Shown here piece after piece: positions 7,733 through 8,334 of a stretch of DNA of 8,334 nucleotides. The position numbers were made by a program, and so were the translations under genes. The stretch is from SMTZ1-83 sp048883405 (GTDB lineage Archaea > Asgardarchaeota > Thorarchaeia > Thorarchaeales > Thorarchaeaceae): positions 1-8,334 of the forward strand of contig JBHLQS010000126.1 in NCBI GenBank assembly GCA_048883405.1. Direction: 5' to 3'. The notes below the pieces were generated by a model. The model made no database searches, was not told where the DNA came from, and worked only from the letters and a program-made list of their open reading frames with translations. Position 1 is the first letter of the stretch. Every line of letters begins with the position of its first letter.

Positions 7733-7763
7733 TGGAAGGGCACAGCGGAGCACAGCCCTTCCA
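7733..7763. terminator. Bidirectional hairpin between convergent genes
   Basis: TGGAAGGGC (7733-7741) and GCCCTTCCA (7755-7763) form a perfect 9-bp stem with a 13-nt loop, lying in the 42-bp gap between two convergent stops. It is followed by TTAATTA on the plus strand and by AATCTATCTAAT on the minus strand, AT-rich but without a long U run. Position and symmetry fit a shared terminator or 3'-end stabilising stem for both transcripts. The repeated hexamer CACAGC (7741-7746 and 7751-7756) flanks GGAG in the loop. Confidence 0.6.
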
Positions 7764-7767
7764 TTAA

Positions 7768-8334
7768 TTAGCGATCCTGTTCAGCCATTCCTGAGATTTT
7801 CTTCCTATGGAGCTGATCTCTTTGATTTTTGACAGATCTCCACTCTTCTCCGGTTAGTCGAAATCTGGATATGGCGAGAACGCCGATCACCATCGCGAGC
7901 GCTGGAAATACACCCAATAGCATCCTCAGCCCAAGTATAGTCTCAGCACCGGGCAATGGGTCGAATACAGCCCAACCTACATTATCGAAAACCAATGCAA
8001 TTGAAACAAACATGAATATGACTGACAGCCTCATGATAAGCGCATTGACGCCGAAAAAGGCACCTTCACGTCTGACTCCTGTCTTCACTTCATCCTCATC
8101 TATGATATAAGCGATCACAAGGTCTCTCAGTTGGAGATTCCCAGCAAGTCCAATTCCATTGATTGCAAACATGACTAGAGCAAGCGTCACATCTGAGATT
8201 ACTACGAAGGCCAGAAGCGTCACAGCCCAGAAGCCCATGGCCACCATCCAGGTCTTTCTAAGATCATCCCATCTATTGATTAGATATTTCCAGAGATTTA
8301 CGAATATTCCAGCAGAGATGAAAGCAGCAGCGAG
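7768..8334 (-). CDS. GPH/MFS_2-family sugar:cation symporter, C-terminal part (cut by window edge)
   Basis: The frame stays open from the stop at 7768-7770 to the right edge, so the ATG at 8247 is internal and the N-terminus lies outside. The 188 visible residues hold about five membrane segments (visible residues about 1-14, 30-46, 48-66, 96-116, 133-157). Between the third and fourth is IIDEDEVKTGVRREG (77-91), a close match to the cytoplasmic signature of the glycoside-pentoside-hexuronide (MelB-type) family. The chain ends in a charged cytosolic tail, normal for the family. Role by family: Na+- or H+-coupled uptake of a sugar, glycoside or uronide. Some MFS_2 members instead carry lysophospholipids (MFSD2-type), so lipid transport is not excluded. 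The gene converges on the ThDP-enzyme gene and may feed it and the dehydrogenase with substrate. Confidence 0.85.
   Translation of the reverse strand, partial: LAAAFISAGIFVNLWKYLINRWDDLRKTWMVAMGFWAVTLLAFVVISDVTLALVMFAINGIGLAGNLQLRDLVIAYIIDEDEVKTGVRREGAFFGVNALIMRLSVIFMFVSIALVFDNVGWAVFDPLPGAETILGLRMLLGVFPALAMVIGVLAISRFRLTGEEWRSVKNQRDQLHRKKISGMAEQDR

Noticed and set aside
7768..8247. Reading the transporter as a complete 159-residue gene starting at ATG 8247
   Set aside because: The frame stays open for 29 more codons to the window edge and those codons encode another membrane segment and a typical cytoplasmic loop, so the gene is truncated by the window, not short.
1..8334. CRISPR arrays, tRNA/rRNA genes, insertion sequences, attachment sites
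   Set aside because: Coding sequence fills nearly the whole window. No regularly spaced repeats, no cloverleaf-like segment, no transposase or integrase and no flanking terminal repeats were seen.

Overview
The window looks like a piece of an archaeal chromosome, most probably an Asgard archaeon of the Thorarchaeota type. The main reason is the cytosolic end of the first gene. It reads as a longin/roadblock-like domain of the kind that is abundant in Asgard genomes and sits there directly behind a transmembrane helix. Archaeal-style Shine-Dalgarno sequences (GGAGG, GGTGA), mid-range base composition and very tight gene packing fit this. The lineage is inferred from protein features only; no rRNA, tRNA or mobile element is present.

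Layout: (1) 51-4784 (+) encodes a giant single-pass surface protein with a signal peptide, a LamG/concanavalin-like domain, a second carbohydrate-binding-like beta-sandwich, a stalk of Ig-like repeats, one transmembrane helix and a cytosolic longin-like domain with a helical tail. (2) 4785-5885 (-) encodes a Gfo/Idh/MocA-family dehydrogenase whose stop codon abuts that of gene 1 with no base between them. (3) 5950-7725 (+), divergent from gene 2, encodes a ThDP-dependent enzyme of the acetolactate synthase superfamily, with several features closest to IolD of inositol catabolism. (4) A clean 9-bp hairpin lies between the convergent ends of genes 3 and 4. (5) 7768-8334 (-) is the C-terminal part of a GPH/MFS_2 sugar:cation symporter that runs off the right edge.

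Genes 2-4 together suggest uptake and oxidation/ring cleavage of a sugar, sugar acid or cyclitol (inositol-like). They are not co-directional, so the link rests on neighbourhood and family, not on a shared transcript. Gene 1 appears unrelated in function: it is laid out like a receptor, joining extracellular glycan- or protein-binding modules to a cytosolic domain of a fold used elsewhere as a small-GTPase partner. It is the most interesting object in the window.
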